Below are positions 1 through 8,913 of a stretch of 64,000 nt of DNA, one piece after another. This stretch comes from Sandaracinus amylolyticus (GTDB lineage Bacteria > Myxococcota_A > Polyangia > Polyangiales > Sandaracinaceae). Position 1 is the first letter of the stretch. Each line of letters opens with the position of its first letter. The translations under genes and the position numbers were made by a program. The notes under the pieces were generated by a model. It was given only the letters and a program-made list of their open reading frames with translations, did no database searches and was not told where the DNA came from. The stretch spans positions 1 to 64,000 of the forward strand of contig NZ_CP070226.1 of NCBI RefSeq assembly GCF_021631985.1, given 5' to 3'.

Positions 1-23
1 TCGAGCGTGCCGCAGGTGTAGCT

Positions 24-190
24 GTTACCGCGCACGCTGGATGAGGGGCGGTCGAACACGCTGGGTGATGGGCATCGACGAGCGTGAGCGGCGCCCGTCA
101 CATTCGTGATGCACCTCAGCGAGCGTGAGCGATGCCCGTCGCGATCGATGATGGGCCTCATGCAGCGTGATCGGCGCCCGTCACGATCGC
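24..190 (+). repeat. Dispersed hairpin repeat, copy A
   Basis: This is one of three related intergenic blocks in the window. It opens with GTTACCGCGC, followed by three degenerate units. The clearest unit has GTGATGGGC at 65-73 and GCCCGTCAC at 93-101, an imperfect 9-bp stem with a 19-nt loop containing GAGCGTGAGC. The same opening, stem and spacing recur at 24859-25011, and the reverse complement occurs at 18920-19102. No open frame explains the conservation. Function is unknown; see findings. Confidence 0.75.
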
Positions 191-423
191 AACGGCGATG
201 GTGGCCTGGATGGACTGGCGCGGCGAACGCAGCTCGTCGGAGCAACGGGCCGCAGTGGCAGCTCCGGTCATCGCTGCGCCGCCCCGCGCCGCGATCGCTC
301 CGATGAAGCTAGCAACACAGGGCGCGCCGGAACGCGAACGCGAGACGGAGCGCGCATCGAGCGGACCCCCCGCCCGGCCGCCCAGGCTGGAACTCGCGAA
401 ACGACCTCTCGACGTCCTGCGAG

Positions 424-1195
424 ATGGTCGCCGCCTGCTTGCACCCCGCGGTGGGCGCGACGCTCGGTGATTTCGTGCGGGGCATCGTGGTCCCGGACTT
501 CGACACGATGCGCACGTTCGATCGCGACGACGCATCGAAGCTGCTGACCGCGGTGGCGTTCGCGGGGCTCGGCGGGTTCTGGACGCTCTTCTATTCGTAC
601 TGGATGCGCGAGAAGGGCATCGGCATGGCTGGGGGCACCGGCCCTGCCGGCGGCGAGGCGCAGCCCGCGTTGCCCGCGAGCGAGCCGGAGGCACCGGCGC
701 GACTTCGTGCGTGGCACCGATATCTGTCGATCGAGAGCCTGACTGGCATCATCGGCAATCTGTTCACGACGCTCATGTCGTGCCTGCTCGCGTACGCGAT
801 CCTGCGTCCTCGCGGGCTGATGCCGGACCAGTTCGACATCGCCGTCGTGCAGAGCGAATTCTTCGCGGCGAGCTGGGGAAACGCGGGTCGTCTGCTCTTT
901 CTGGTGATCGCCGGCGCGTTTCTCGCGGACACCTGGCTCGCGACGGTCGACTCGGTCGCGCATGCATCTCGATGCGGCGAGCGCGCTCTGGCCTCGTTCG
1001 CGAAGCAGGATCGGGTTCGGCGGGACCGTCCTCTACTGCGCGGGCCTGGTCGTGCTCAACCACGTCTATCTGCGCGCGCAGATGCCGCGTGAGCTGCGCA
1101 GCGGCCCACTCGCGATCGGCGCGATCATCTTCGCGACGCTGGTCTATCTGGTGCTCGCGATCGTGTACCTGCTCGTTCGGTACGAAGTGATCTAG
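424..1195 (+). pseudogene. Decayed Nramp-like membrane transporter (3' part, frameshifted)
   Basis: Two overlapping frames together read as the C-terminal half of a polytopic membrane protein. Frame one (424 to about 975) contains LFYSYWMREKGIGMA, which resembles the Nramp-family stretch that precedes a late helix, plus hydrophobic segments around LTGIIGNLFTTLMSCLLAYA and LLFLVIAGAFLADTWLATV. Around 950-1000 the reading must change frame to reach GTVLYCAGLVVLNHVYLRAQ and a last helix ending at 1195. The N-terminal half of a normal roughly 450-residue transporter is missing. The Nramp assignment is by remembered motif only. The truncation plus frameshift make it a remnant. Confidence 0.5.
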
Positions 1196-1238
1196 TCGGG
1201 ATCTCGCGCCGCGCGGCTGCGTACGATGATGCGTCGAG

Positions 1239-2678
1239 ATGCGGCGGGGCGAACAACGAGGACGCGTTTGGCTGGGGCTCGCCATCGCGCTCGCGAGCGC
1301 GTGCGGCTCGCCCACGTCGCGATCGCCCGAGCCCGCACCGCCCGAGCCCGCCACGCCGCGCGACGTGCCGGTGCCGATTCCCGCGATGCCGGAGATCGGA
1401 TGGGCCGAGCTTCCCGCCGATCCTCCGCCTGCCGCGCGGCGCGCGCTGCGCGAGGCGCTCCGAGCGCACGAGCGAGGGGACTACGCGGCCTCCGAGGCGG
1501 GCTTCCGCGCGCTCGCCGATGCGCATCCCGACGCGACGATGGCGCGCTTCGATCTCGCGTGCGCGCTCGCGCGTCTCGGGCGGCGCGATGCGGCGGTGGT
1601 CGAGCTCGAGGCGTTGCTCTGGCTCGATCATCCGTCGATCGCGCCGCGCCTGGATGGCGATCCCGATCTCGCCGTGATCCGTGAGGACGCTTCCGCGTGG
1701 GCGCGGATCGCGAGCGCGCGTGATCGATCCCGCGCCGAGTGGGCCTCCGCGCTCGTTCGTGGCGCCCCGATCACGCACGTCACCGAGACGCGCGCAGCGG
1801 GCGCGCACGAGCCGATCCGCCGCACCGCGCAGGCGGGCGTGTGGCTGCACGACGCGCGTCGGTTCGTTCCGATGAGCCCGCGGATTGCGCGCGAGGTGCA
1901 CGATGGCGACGAGGGCACGCCGCTCGCCGTCGCGGTGCTCGATGCGCCGCGCGCTCGGGTGCTCACGCTGAGCGGCACCGGCGCGTTCTCCGAGGGAGGC
2001 GACTACATCTACGACCTCGAGCTCGTGGCGCGCTCGGTGCCCGACGGCGTCGAGCTCGCGCGCGCCCGAGCGCCTCGCCCCGACGCGACGTCGAGCGGCT
2101 GGATGCTCCCGCGCGTCCACGCCACCGCGAACGGGCTCGCCCTCGATTGGCTCGATCTCGATCGTGCTCGACGCGTGGCGCGTGGCTTCGGCGAGGGGAG
2201 CGCGCTCGACGAGCACGCCGTGCCGCGCATCGAGGCGTCGCAGGATGGCGCGCGCGTGGTCTGGTCGAGCTCGATCGAGGGCGCGACGCTCACCCGGCGC
2301 ACGCTGCGAATTCCAGCGCGCGAGATCGCGCTCCCCGAAGCGCACCATCCGCGTCTCGACGGACGCGAGCGCGCGCTCACCGTCCTCGCGGCCCCCGACG
2401 GCACGCTGTGGATCCTGACCGCGGAGCGCGAGCAGTACGGGATGGACGGCTGGGGCAGCGGCATGGTCGCGCTCTCGCGCGCCGAACGCGACGCGACCAA
2501 TGCGAGCCTGGTGCTCGCGGCGCGAGGCGCAGGCGCGATGCTCGTCGCGCCCGACGGAGCGCTCTACGCGCAGGTCGGACCTCGCGTCCATCGGATCACC
2601 GAGGGCAGTCCGCCGGAACCGCTGCCCGAAGGGCTCGTGCTCGTGCCGAGTCCCTACCGCGACTTCGAGGCGCGGTGA
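1239..2678 (+). CDS. Lipoprotein with TPR-like and beta-propeller-like regions
   Basis: This 479-aa protein begins with a basic n-region, a hydrophobic core and ALASAC, so it is a likely lipoprotein followed by a Pro-rich linker. Residues about 60-150 form a helical, TPR-like block (RRALREALRAHERGDYAASE, then repeated Ala/Leu helices). The remainder has repeated short beta segments with APDGTLWIL and APDGALYAQVG, typical of propeller blades. A clear paralogue lies on the minus strand at 32461-33968, where the phrase RRTAQxGVWLHDxxRFVPM is conserved, but that copy is frameshifted. The role is unknown. The ATG at 1239 is chosen because it gives a complete signal peptide. An outer-surface location is likely. 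Confidence 0.75.
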   Translation: MRRGEQRGRVWLGLAIALASACGSPTSRSPEPAPPEPATPRDVPVPIPAMPEIGWAELPADPPPAARRALREALRAHERGDYAASEAGFRALADAHPDATMARFDLACALARLGRRDAAVVELEALLWLDHPSIAPRLDGDPDLAVIREDASAWARIASARDRSRAEWASALVRGAPITHVTETRAAGAHEPIRRTAQAGVWLHDARRFVPMSPRIAREVHDGDEGTPLAVAVLDAPRARVLTLSGTGAFSEGGDYIYDLELVARSVPDGVELARARAPRPDATSSGWMLPRVHATANGLALDWLDLDRARRVARGFGEGSALDEHAVPRIEASQDGARVVWSSSIEGATLTRRTLRIPAREIALPEAHHPRLDGRERALTVLAAPDGTLWILTAEREQYGMDGWGSGMVALSRAERDATNASLVLAARGAGAMLVAPDGALYAQVGPRVHRITEGSPPEPLPEGLVLVPSPYRDFEAR

Positions 2679-2781
2679 TCGAGCCCAGCTGGAGTGCTCG
2701 TCGGCGCAGGGCCCGCACGGGAGCGTGCGGAGCACGTGGACGGGAGGGCCCTGAGCGGGCGAGCCGATTTTGGACACTCGC

Positions 2782-2950
2782 TCAGCTCGCGCGTCGCTGC
2801 GCCGTGACCTCGGTGATCGGGCGCGGCGGGCGGCTCGGGGGCAGCTTCCTCACGCGCTCCGCGAGCGGATAGAACCACTCGTCGAGGAACGAGTTCAGGA
2901 AGACGCGGTCGGGATCGATCTGCTCGCGGATCCTCTCGCTCACCGACGGC
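2782..2950 (-). pseudogene. C-terminal fragment of an FAD-linked oxidase
   Basis: The minus-strand frame reads RIREQIDPDRVFLNSFLDEW and ends at 2782. This matches the characteristic C-terminus of aldonolactone/alditol-type FAD-linked oxidases, in which DPxxxFxNxFL is conserved. Upstream the reading degenerates into low-complexity Arg/Ala sequence, so only about 55 residues of homologous sequence survive. The family assignment is from motif memory. The truncation is evident because such enzymes are usually over 400 residues. Confidence 0.45.
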
Positions 2951-3125
2951 GAGCCGCGGTGATGCCACGCCGAGCCCCGGACGCGAGCGGCGCGGCGCGT
3001 CCGGGGCCACGCCGCAGCGCACACGAGCTAGGCTTGCCGGCCCCGATGGCAAAGCCCAAGACCGAGCCCCGACGCGAAGGCCCCGGCCGCCCCGCCCGCA
3101 CCGCGGGGCAGACCGGCCCTGCGAC

Positions 3126-3204
3126 AGTTGACATAATTCGCGACCCATCACCCGGCGTAATCCGCATAAATCTTTGGCGAAATTCGGGCTCAGTTGACAT
3201 AATT
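3126..3204. repeat. 13-bp direct repeat AGTTGACATAATT, two copies
   Basis: AGTTGACATAATT occurs at 3126-3138 and again at 3192-3204, 66 bp apart, in a patch visibly richer in A/T than its surroundings. The repeat contains a TTGACA promoter-like hexamer. It may be a duplicated promoter element, the end of a lost mobile element or a protein-binding site. Neither copy precedes a clear gene. Confidence 0.6.
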
Positions 3205-3277
3205 TTCATTCTGCGAAGTTTGCTCGACTCGCCTGAACACGTCGCGGCCGTAGCAGATCCGTTCGCCGGCTGGAACG

Positions 3278-3466
3278 TCAGTAATCGCCGGATCGAGGGG
3301 GGCGCCGACACACGACTGCGAACAGAACGATGCTCGCTCCGTAGACGAGCAGCGAGATGGGCACCGCGCATGCGGTCGCGTTCATGGCCTCCGACAGGCC
3401 ATGAGCGAGCAAGGTCGCGCGCGATGCGGTGTCGCTCGTCGTCATTCCGCGGAACACCATCAACAA
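3278..3466 (-). pseudogene. TolQ/ExbB/MotA-like proton channel fragment
   Basis: The minus-strand frame contains FRGMTTSDTASRATLLAHGL followed by SEAMNATACAVPISLLVYG. This resembles the core of TolQ/ExbB proton-channel proteins, where a dipeptide-spaced RATxLAxGISEAMxxTA block precedes the last transmembrane helix. Only about 60 residues survive and no ExbD/TolR or TonB partner is adjacent. Family assignment is by remembered motif, so moderate certainty only. Confidence 0.4.
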
Positions 3467-3779
3467 GCTGCTGATCCTCCCGTGCGAGCGCCGCAGGCCG
3501 CCCAGTAATCGCGACGCCACCGATTTTGTAGAGCTGCGCGGCGCACGTCGCTCGCACGAGATGCGCAACTCGTAGACCGCGCGCCAACAGTGTTGAGTGA
3601 TCGTCTCATCGCTTCCCGGTTGCCGCGCGAAGCGCGCGGGCATGCCTGCGCGCGCGAGTAGGCGGCTCTCCGCAGCACCGCTTCACGGCGGCCGAGCTTA
3701 GCGCGCCGGCGAGAGCGCCAGGGTCGAGTGCCCGTCGCGGTGATGTCGGGAACGATCGCTGCAATGCGCGCCAGCATCC

Positions 3780-6122
3780 ATGTCGAGTAGTCAACCTCGG
3801 GGCGCGCGTTCCCGTGTCGACAGTTCGTTCGTCGTCGCTGCGCTTCTCGCGATCACGTTCCTCCTCACCTCATGCTCGCCCTCGCGTACGGCGCTCCGGC
3901 TCGTCATCGACTCCACGACGCTCGCGGTACCCGAGGACGTCGACTTCCTCGAGATCGAAGTGGTCGGGCTGGAAGGGGGGAACCAGGTCCGCCGGGACGT
4001 GCAGCTGACGCGCTTGCCGCAGACGTTGGACATCCGCGCGGGCGAGGTCGAGAACGGAGCGGTGCGGGTCACCATCACCGCCCTACGCGACGGCGCATTC
4101 GTCGTGCGCCGAGTGGTACGCGCGCGCTTCATGCCTGGCGCGGTGCAGCAGGTTCCGGTGGTGCTGTTCTCGGTGTGTCGCGGGATCGAGTGCGACGTCG
4201 GGATCGACTGCATGGACGGCGTGTGCCAGACGCCGCTCCGCGAGGAGTGCGTCGAAGATAGCGACTGCGACGACGGGGTCGCATGCACTCACGACTGGTG
4301 CGACGACACTGACGACCGGTGCAGTCACGAGGCCGATTCCTCGGTCTGCGTCGCAGGCGCGGAGTGTCATCCGATCGACGGGTGTCGGGCTCGCGAATGC
4401 GCGTCCGACGACGAGTGCGTCGACGACCACCCTTGCGACGGCGCGGAGCGATGTGTCGGCTCGGCATGCGTCATCGGCGAGCGCACGTCGTGCCGCGACG
4501 GCGACCCGTGCACTACCGATCGTTGCCTGAACAGCCTTGGCGGCGGCTGCGTGTACAGCACACGAGACCGCGACGACGACGACCACGCAGACGCGTCGTG
4601 TGAGCCCCTGGACGAGCTCCTGCACGCGGGCGACGACTGCGACGACACCAACCCGAACGTACACCCCGACTCGCTCGAGACGTGCAATGGCATCGACGAC
4701 GACTGCGACGACGGGATCGACAACCACGCCGGGTCGGAGTGCGTCGATGGGAGCAGCCGATCGTGCGCGACGATGTGCGACCCGATCGAGTCCACCAGCG
4801 GAATGCAGGACTGCGTCGGATGCCGATGGGCCGAGTGCGTCCCTCCACTCGAGACGTGCAACGACGCCGACGACGACTGCGACTCGAGGTTCGACGAGGG
4901 GGATGGACGCACGTGTCGTGCGGGCACCACGGGCACGTGCAGGACTGATTGCGACACCGAGGGCACGCAGGCGTGCTCCACCGAGCGCTGCGTTTGGGAA
5001 CCGACTTGCACTCCGCCCAACGAAGTGTGCAACGGAAGCGACGAGGACTGCGACGATTCGGCGGATGAGGGCGTCGGCGATGGCTGTGTCCAAAACACGT
5101 CGACGCAGTCGTGCACGACGTTGTGCAACTCGACCGGAACGTGGACCTGCGGTCGGGACTGCCGCTGGCCGACGTCCGCCGCGGACTGCGTCGTGCCCGA
5201 CGAGACCTGCAACGGATTCGACGACGATTGTGACGACGCGGCTGACGAGGGGTGTCCGAGCTGCATCGGGTGCACTGGTGCGTTCCCGGTGAGCAACGGT
5301 GGAGACATCAGCCACTGGGGCGGACGCTACGGCCGCCCGGTGCAAGGCACTTCGGCCCACCGCCCCCGCAGCTGCGGCAAGACGGGCGCTGGGGACGGCC
5401 CCGAGGCGGTCTTGACGCTCACACTCGACGAGACGTCGGACGTGTTCATCACGACGCACCAGGCGATCGCGATGGGGATCGATACCGTCGTGTACGTCCG
5501 GGAATGCGCGTGCGGCGGCACCGAGATCGCGTGCAACGACGACGCCGGAGGGTTCCCGACGTCCGCTCTGACCCTGACAAATCGGCCGCGCGGGACCTAT
5601 CACATCTTCGTCGACACTCCGGCGGGCACGAACGCGACGATTCCCATCGATGTCTACGTGAGCGCTCCGAGTGCGGCCTCGGATGGCTGCGGAAACCCCA
5701 CGTACGTCCCCCTCGGCGCGAGCGTCTCGGGCACGACCGTAGGGTTCACCCACGACTACGACGTCGTCAATGTCGGCTTGGACAACGAGCCGCATCTCTG
5801 CCCGTACCCGCAGCTCGGGAACGGCGCCGATCGCGTGTTCTACGTCGTCGTGCCGGAGGCTCGCGTGCTGACGGCGAGCGAGTGCAATACCCAGACGCTC
5901 TACGACTCGATGTTGTACGTCCGATCGGTCTGCGAGAGCGATCTCGGAACGAGTCAGCTGGCGTGTGGCGACGACTCGTGCGAGCCGGGCAGTTCGGGCT
6001 GTGCGTGGTATCGGCCGCGGGCCAGCGTGATGGTCCAGCCCGGCGTGTACTACGTGTTCGTCGACACGGGACAGATCTCGACCTGTCAATCGGGAGCGTT
6101 CCGGCTCGACATCGCACCGTGA
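3780..6122 (+). CDS. MopE-like Cys-rich lipoprotein, 780 aa
   Basis: A large secreted lipoprotein. The N-terminus is a signal peptide ending LLTSC. Residues about 30-130 are a beta-rich domain without cysteines. Residues about 130-510 are packed with Cys and Asp. They include repeated MopE-type putative metal-binding motifs such as ETCNGIDDDCDDGID, ETCNDADDDCDSRFDEG, EVCNGSDEDCDDSADEG and ETCNGFDDDCDDAADEG, plus DDCDDTNPNVHP. The last about 270 residues hold two beta-rich repeats ending FVDTPAG and FVDTGQ, which resemble pre-peptidase C-terminal type modules. Calcium or copper binding by the Asp/Cys motifs is inferred from the family name only. The protein stands alone, with no operon partner. 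Start chosen at the ATG giving the signal peptide. Confidence 0.8.
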   Translation: MSSSQPRGARSRVDSSFVVAALLAITFLLTSCSPSRTALRLVIDSTTLAVPEDVDFLEIEVVGLEGGNQVRRDVQLTRLPQTLDIRAGEVENGAVRVTITALRDGAFVVRRVVRARFMPGAVQQVPVVLFSVCRGIECDVGIDCMDGVCQTPLREECVEDSDCDDGVACTHDWCDDTDDRCSHEADSSVCVAGAECHPIDGCRARECASDDECVDDHPCDGAERCVGSACVIGERTSCRDGDPCTTDRCLNSLGGGCVYSTRDRDDDDHADASCEPLDELLHAGDDCDDTNPNVHPDSLETCNGIDDDCDDGIDNHAGSECVDGSSRSCATMCDPIESTSGMQDCVGCRWAECVPPLETCNDADDDCDSRFDEGDGRTCRAGTTGTCRTDCDTEGTQACSTERCVWEPTCTPPNEVCNGSDEDCDDSADEGVGDGCVQNTSTQSCTTLCNSTGTWTCGRDCRWPTSAADCVVPDETCNGFDDDCDDAADEGCPSCIGCTGAFPVSNGGDISHWGGRYGRPVQGTSAHRPRSCGKTGAGDGPEAVLTLTLDETSDVFITTHQAIAMGIDTVVYVRECACGGTEIACNDDAGGFPTSALTLTNRPRGTYHIFVDTPAGTNATIPIDVYVSAPSAASDGCGNPTYVPLGASVSGTTVGFTHDYDVVNVGLDNEPHLCPYPQLGNGADRVFYVVVPEARVLTASECNTQTLYDSMLYVRSVCESDLGTSQLACGDDSCEPGSSGCAWYRPRASVMVQPGVYYVFVDTGQISTCQSGAFRLDIAP

Positions 6123-6179
6123 GGCCGCGTGCGGGAGCGCCCGCATCGGTGCAGCGTCCGTAACTGCGATCTCCGTCGC

Positions 6180-7110
6180 GACCACACGGGTCGACTGGGG
6201 GCACTTCGGCAAAGCTGCGCATCGGTCACGCGGAGCGCCCGCTCGTGTGCTTCGTGCTCGTGCTCTCGCACTCGCGAGCGATGTACGCGCGCCTCACGCT
6301 CGACCAGTCGACGGAGTCGCTGCTGCGCTGCCACGTGAGCGATTCGAAGCGCTCGGCAGCGTCCCGCGCTCGGTGCTCTCCGACAACATGAAGACCGTCG
6401 TCATTCGAGCGCGACGGCGAGCACGTCCGCTATCACCCGCCCCTGCTCGAGGTCTGCGGCACTACCACTTCGCGCCGCGGCTCTGCGCTCCGCCAGCGAG
6501 AAGGGCAAGTCGAGCGCGCGATCCAGTACCTGCGTCACCCCTTCTTCGCCGCGCGGCGCTTCCACGCATCGACGACCTCAACGCGCAGCTCGCGCACTGG
6601 ATCGACGACATCGCGCATCGTCGCGCGGTGCCCGGAGATCCTCGGGCGCTCTGTCTTCGACGCGCTCGAGGCAGAACGCTCGGCGCTGCTGTTACCGGCG
6701 CATCGCATCGAGACCGACCTCGTGGTCCCCATCGCGAGCGGCAAGCGCCCGTACGTCCGCTTCGACACGAACGACTACTCCATCCCGCACGAGCTCGTGG
6801 GCCAGCCCCTCACGCTCGTCGCCTCGGACCTCGAGGTGCGTGTGCTCGATGGCTGCGCGAGGTCGCGCGTCATCCGTGCAGCTACGACCGCAAGCAGACC
6901 ATCGAGCATCGCGAGCACCTCGACGAGCTCGCCACCCAGAAGCGCGCCGCGCGCGAGCTGCGCGGCCGCGATCTCGTGCGTCGAAGCTGCCCGTCGACCG
7001 ACTCACTGCTCGGCGAGATCGTGCCGCCGCGCATCCGTCCGAGCGACACGACGCGGATCGTTCGCAGCACGAGCACCGCCAGCGCCGGATCGCCTCGGCC
7101 GACGCACGTG
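6180..7110 (+). pseudogene. Decayed IS21-family transposase (istA)
   Basis: Pieces of an IstA transposase are spread over all three plus frames. They run, in order, VDWGHF around 6190, VCFVLVLSHSRAMYARLTLD, a stretch containing [63 protein letters not shown], and a C-terminal region containing [13 protein letters not shown]. The order matches IS21-family DDE transposases (DWxxFG, DN and the YIRFDxNDYSIP block). At least four frame changes are needed, so it is inactive. No istB follows; an istB fragment and an istA N-terminal fragment occur near 29.8 and 32.0 kb. Confidence 0.8.
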
Positions 7111-7270
7111 ACGACTAACGGCGAGAGCCCCGCGCCGACGCGCTCAGCGCGAGCGGCGCACAGGCACAGGACCGCCCCGCAGCAGTCGGCACTGACGCGT
7201 TCATCCCTGCGCGCCGGCGCCGCGCGCGTCCCAGGGTGCGCGGCGGACGCCCGGATACGTCACTCCGCCG

Positions 7271-7308
7271 TTTGCCAACATTTAGCTTGAGCGCTAAATG
7301 TTGGCAAA
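7271..7308. promoter_or_regulatory. Perfect 16-bp palindrome, probable ArsR operator
   Basis: TTTGCCAACATTTAGC (7271-7286) and its exact complement GCTAAATGTTGGCAAA (7293-7308) flank six bases. The right arm ends on the A of the ATG of the next gene (7308-7310). The two-gene operon that follows encodes an ArsR-type repressor, and such repressors commonly autoregulate through palindromes near the start codon. The operator role is therefore inferred from position and symmetry. A hairpin masking the ribosome-binding site is an alternative. Confidence 0.65.
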
Positions 7309-7649
7309 TGGTGACACCCCGCGAGACGCACGACACCGTGATCTGCACCTATCGGCCGAAGCCGGAAAGAGAGGCCGAGTTCCGCAGGCTCCTCGAGCGC
7401 CACTGGCCGGCGCTCCGCGAACTGGGGCTGGTAAGACCGAGTGCTCCGCTCCACTTCCGCGGCGAGGAGGAAGGCCGTCCCTTCTACGTCGAGATCTTCG
7501 AGTGGCGCGACGCCGACGCGGTCGAGGCGGCGCACCAGAGCCCGGAGATCATGCGCCTCTGGGAGCCGATGGAAACGCTCTGCGAGGAGCGCGACGGCCG
7601 TCCCGCGATGTCGTTTCCCCACGTCGAGCGGCTCGCGCTCGTGCGATGA
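7308..7649 (+). CDS. Small protein, possibly dimeric alpha+beta barrel type
   Basis: This 113-aa protein reads MVTPRETHDTVICTYRPKPE and continues with RRLLERHWPALRELGLV, FYVEIFEWRDADAVEAAH and IMRLWEPMETLCEERDG. Length and the alternation of beta strands with an amphipathic helix suggest a ferredoxin-like or antibiotic-monooxygenase-like fold, but no catalytic motif is recognised. It is co-transcribed with the ArsR gene through an ATGA overlap (7646-7649) and sits immediately behind the palindrome, so it is the likely regulated target. Start codon placed at 7308; an upstream in-frame extension to 7236 would read through the palindrome and is disfavoured. Confidence 0.7.
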   Translation: MVTPRETHDTVICTYRPKPEREAEFRRLLERHWPALRELGLVRPSAPLHFRGEEEGRPFYVEIFEWRDADAVEAAHQSPEIMRLWEPMETLCEERDGRPAMSFPHVERLALVR

Positions 7650-8023
7650 TGCTCGAGCGATCCGCGCGCGCGAAGCGAACGACGGTGGCCGGGGCACCGA
7701 AGGGCGCGCGCTCCGAAGCGGAGCTCCGCCTCGAGGAGCTCGATCGCGTGATGACCGCGCTCGCGCACGCCGCGCGTCGGCACGTGCTCCTCGTGCTCCG
7801 CTTCCGCGGCGGGAGCATGACCGCGGGCGAGATCGCCTCGCGCTTTGAGTGCAGCTGGCCGACGACGACGCGCCACCTCGGCGTGCTCGTCGACGCGGGC
7901 CTCGTTCGCGTGAGGAAGCGAGGGCGCGAGCGCATCTATGAGCTCGACGCCCCAGCGCTCGATCGCGTCGTCCGCGGGTTCCTGCGCTGGTTTCGCGACG
8001 AAGCGGCGTCGGCACCCGGATGA
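7646..8023 (+). CDS. ArsR-family transcriptional regulator
   Basis: A 125-aa winged-helix protein. LDRVMTALAHAARRHVLLVL is the classical ArsR opening helix. TAGEIASRFECSWPTTTRHL is the helix-turn-helix, with the recognition helix lying over PTTTRHLGVLVDAGLV. VRVRKRGRERIYELD is the wing. No metal-binding Cys pair (CVC type) is visible in the alpha-3 helix, so it is more like the non-metal SdpR-type members that repress a neighbouring gene. It overlaps the upstream gene by ATGA, and probably represses the operon through the palindrome at 7271-7308. An N-terminal basic stretch precedes the domain. Confidence 0.8.
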   Translation: MMLERSARAKRTTVAGAPKGARSEAELRLEELDRVMTALAHAARRHVLLVLRFRGGSMTAGEIASRFECSWPTTTRHLGVLVDAGLVRVRKRGRERIYELDAPALDRVVRGFLRWFRDEAASAPG

Positions 8024-8152
8024 CGCACGCGCACGTCGCTTCCGATCTGCGCTCCCTCGGGCTGCCCAGGATCGCGACGAACCGTGTCGATGGATCCAAG
8101 CCTGCCAGGGTCCGATGATGATAGCTACGTGATTGCCGGTAGGAGGGGTCTG

Positions 8153-8593
8153 ATGACGACGAAGTTTGACGTCCGTGTGGATGCCTCGCGTCGCGTGGTG
8201 TTCGTCCGCTTGACCGGACTACTGAATGAGCAGGACCTCCACGCGATGGCGCGTGCGGGGCGCGCCGCGCATGACTCCTTCGCCGGCCGGCGACATTTCG
8301 CGGTTGCTGACATGCGAGGGATGAAGACCGTGCAGCCTGCGCTCGCCGAAATCCTCGGCGATGCGATCCGCTACGGACGTCAGCGCGGAGTGGTGCTCTG
8401 CGCGCACGTCTCGGACGACACCGTACAGCGGCTTCAGGCTGCCCGCGTCGCACGGAAGTACTCGGTCGACGACGACGTCACGGTCGAGGTCGTTTCGCTC
8501 GAAGAGGCGAATCGGGTCATCGCGTCCTACAGCAAACATCTCGACGATCCGCGATACCCGAGTTCGATCCGCGCGGCGATTCCTGCCCGGTGA
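8153..8593 (+). CDS. STAS/SpoIIAA-like protein, hypothetical
   Basis: The start at 8153 is set by a strong ribosome-binding site AGGAGGGG (8141-8148) six bases upstream. The protein is 146 aa and begins MTTKFDVRVDASRRVVFVRL. It continues with FAVADMRGMKTVQPALAEIL and a stretch of alternating strands and helices ending EEANRVIASYSKHL. This pattern resembles SpoIIAA-like/STAS-type small domains that many myxobacteria carry as single genes, but no phosphorylatable Ser is obvious. It is not operonic with the ArsR pair (130-bp gap). Function unknown. Confidence 0.6.
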   Translation: MTTKFDVRVDASRRVVFVRLTGLLNEQDLHAMARAGRAAHDSFAGRRHFAVADMRGMKTVQPALAEILGDAIRYGRQRGVVLCAHVSDDTVQRLQAARVARKYSVDDDVTVEVVSLEEANRVIASYSKHLDDPRYPSSIRAAIPAR

Positions 8594-8663
8594 TCGGGCG
8601 GAGTCGCGTCCATCGCGCAGGCGAGACACAGCGGGGGAGCAGTCCGGTCAGATCCATGGCCGA

Positions 8664-8786
8664 ATGGTGGATTTCACCAACCGTTCGGACCAGGAGCGCT
8701 TCATCCGCGAGATGTTGGAACAGCAGCAGCGGCGGAGTATGCAAGCCATCTATGGATCGCCTCACTTCAACCCGCATGCCTTGTAA
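8664..8786 (+). CDS. Short hypothetical ORF, 40 aa
   Basis: MVDFTNRSDQERFIREMLEQ opens a 40-residue reading frame ending in HFNPHAL before TAA. Its composition is less Arg/Ala-biased than shadow frames and looks protein-like, with an amphipathic helix in the middle. There is no convincing ribosome-binding site. It could be a real small gene or chance. Confidence 0.3.
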   Translation: MVDFTNRSDQERFIREMLEQQQRRSMQAIYGSPHFNPHAL

Positions 8787-8913
8787 ACGAGTGTGCATGT
8801 CTCCGGTCCGGATCTCGCGCAGAGCTTCTTCCGATGCTTTGCTCGCCGTCGCGCATCACGGTCAGTGCATCTCACGCCGACGCGCTCAGCGCTCGGAGGG
8901 CAGGAGAGCCGCC

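Larger units (their letters stand above)
2679..3779. other. Intergenic stretch with decayed gene fragments
   Basis: No intact gene is seen. The stretch holds the FAD-oxidase and TolQ/ExbB fragments and the AT-rich direct repeats listed separately. The bases around 2690-2770 and 3480-3779 show no recognisable coding content on either strand. Confidence 0.5.

Noticed and set aside
24..190. CRISPR array
   Set aside because: Units are degenerate, self-complementary and have no unique spacers or neighbouring cas genes.
1125..2777. 550-aa minus-strand open frame
   Set aside because: Antisense of the 1239-2678 lipoprotein; no motif and composition typical of a high-GC shadow.
4083..6212. 709-aa minus-strand open frame
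   Set aside because: Antisense of the Cys-rich MopE-like gene; Val/Arg/Ala-rich without domains.
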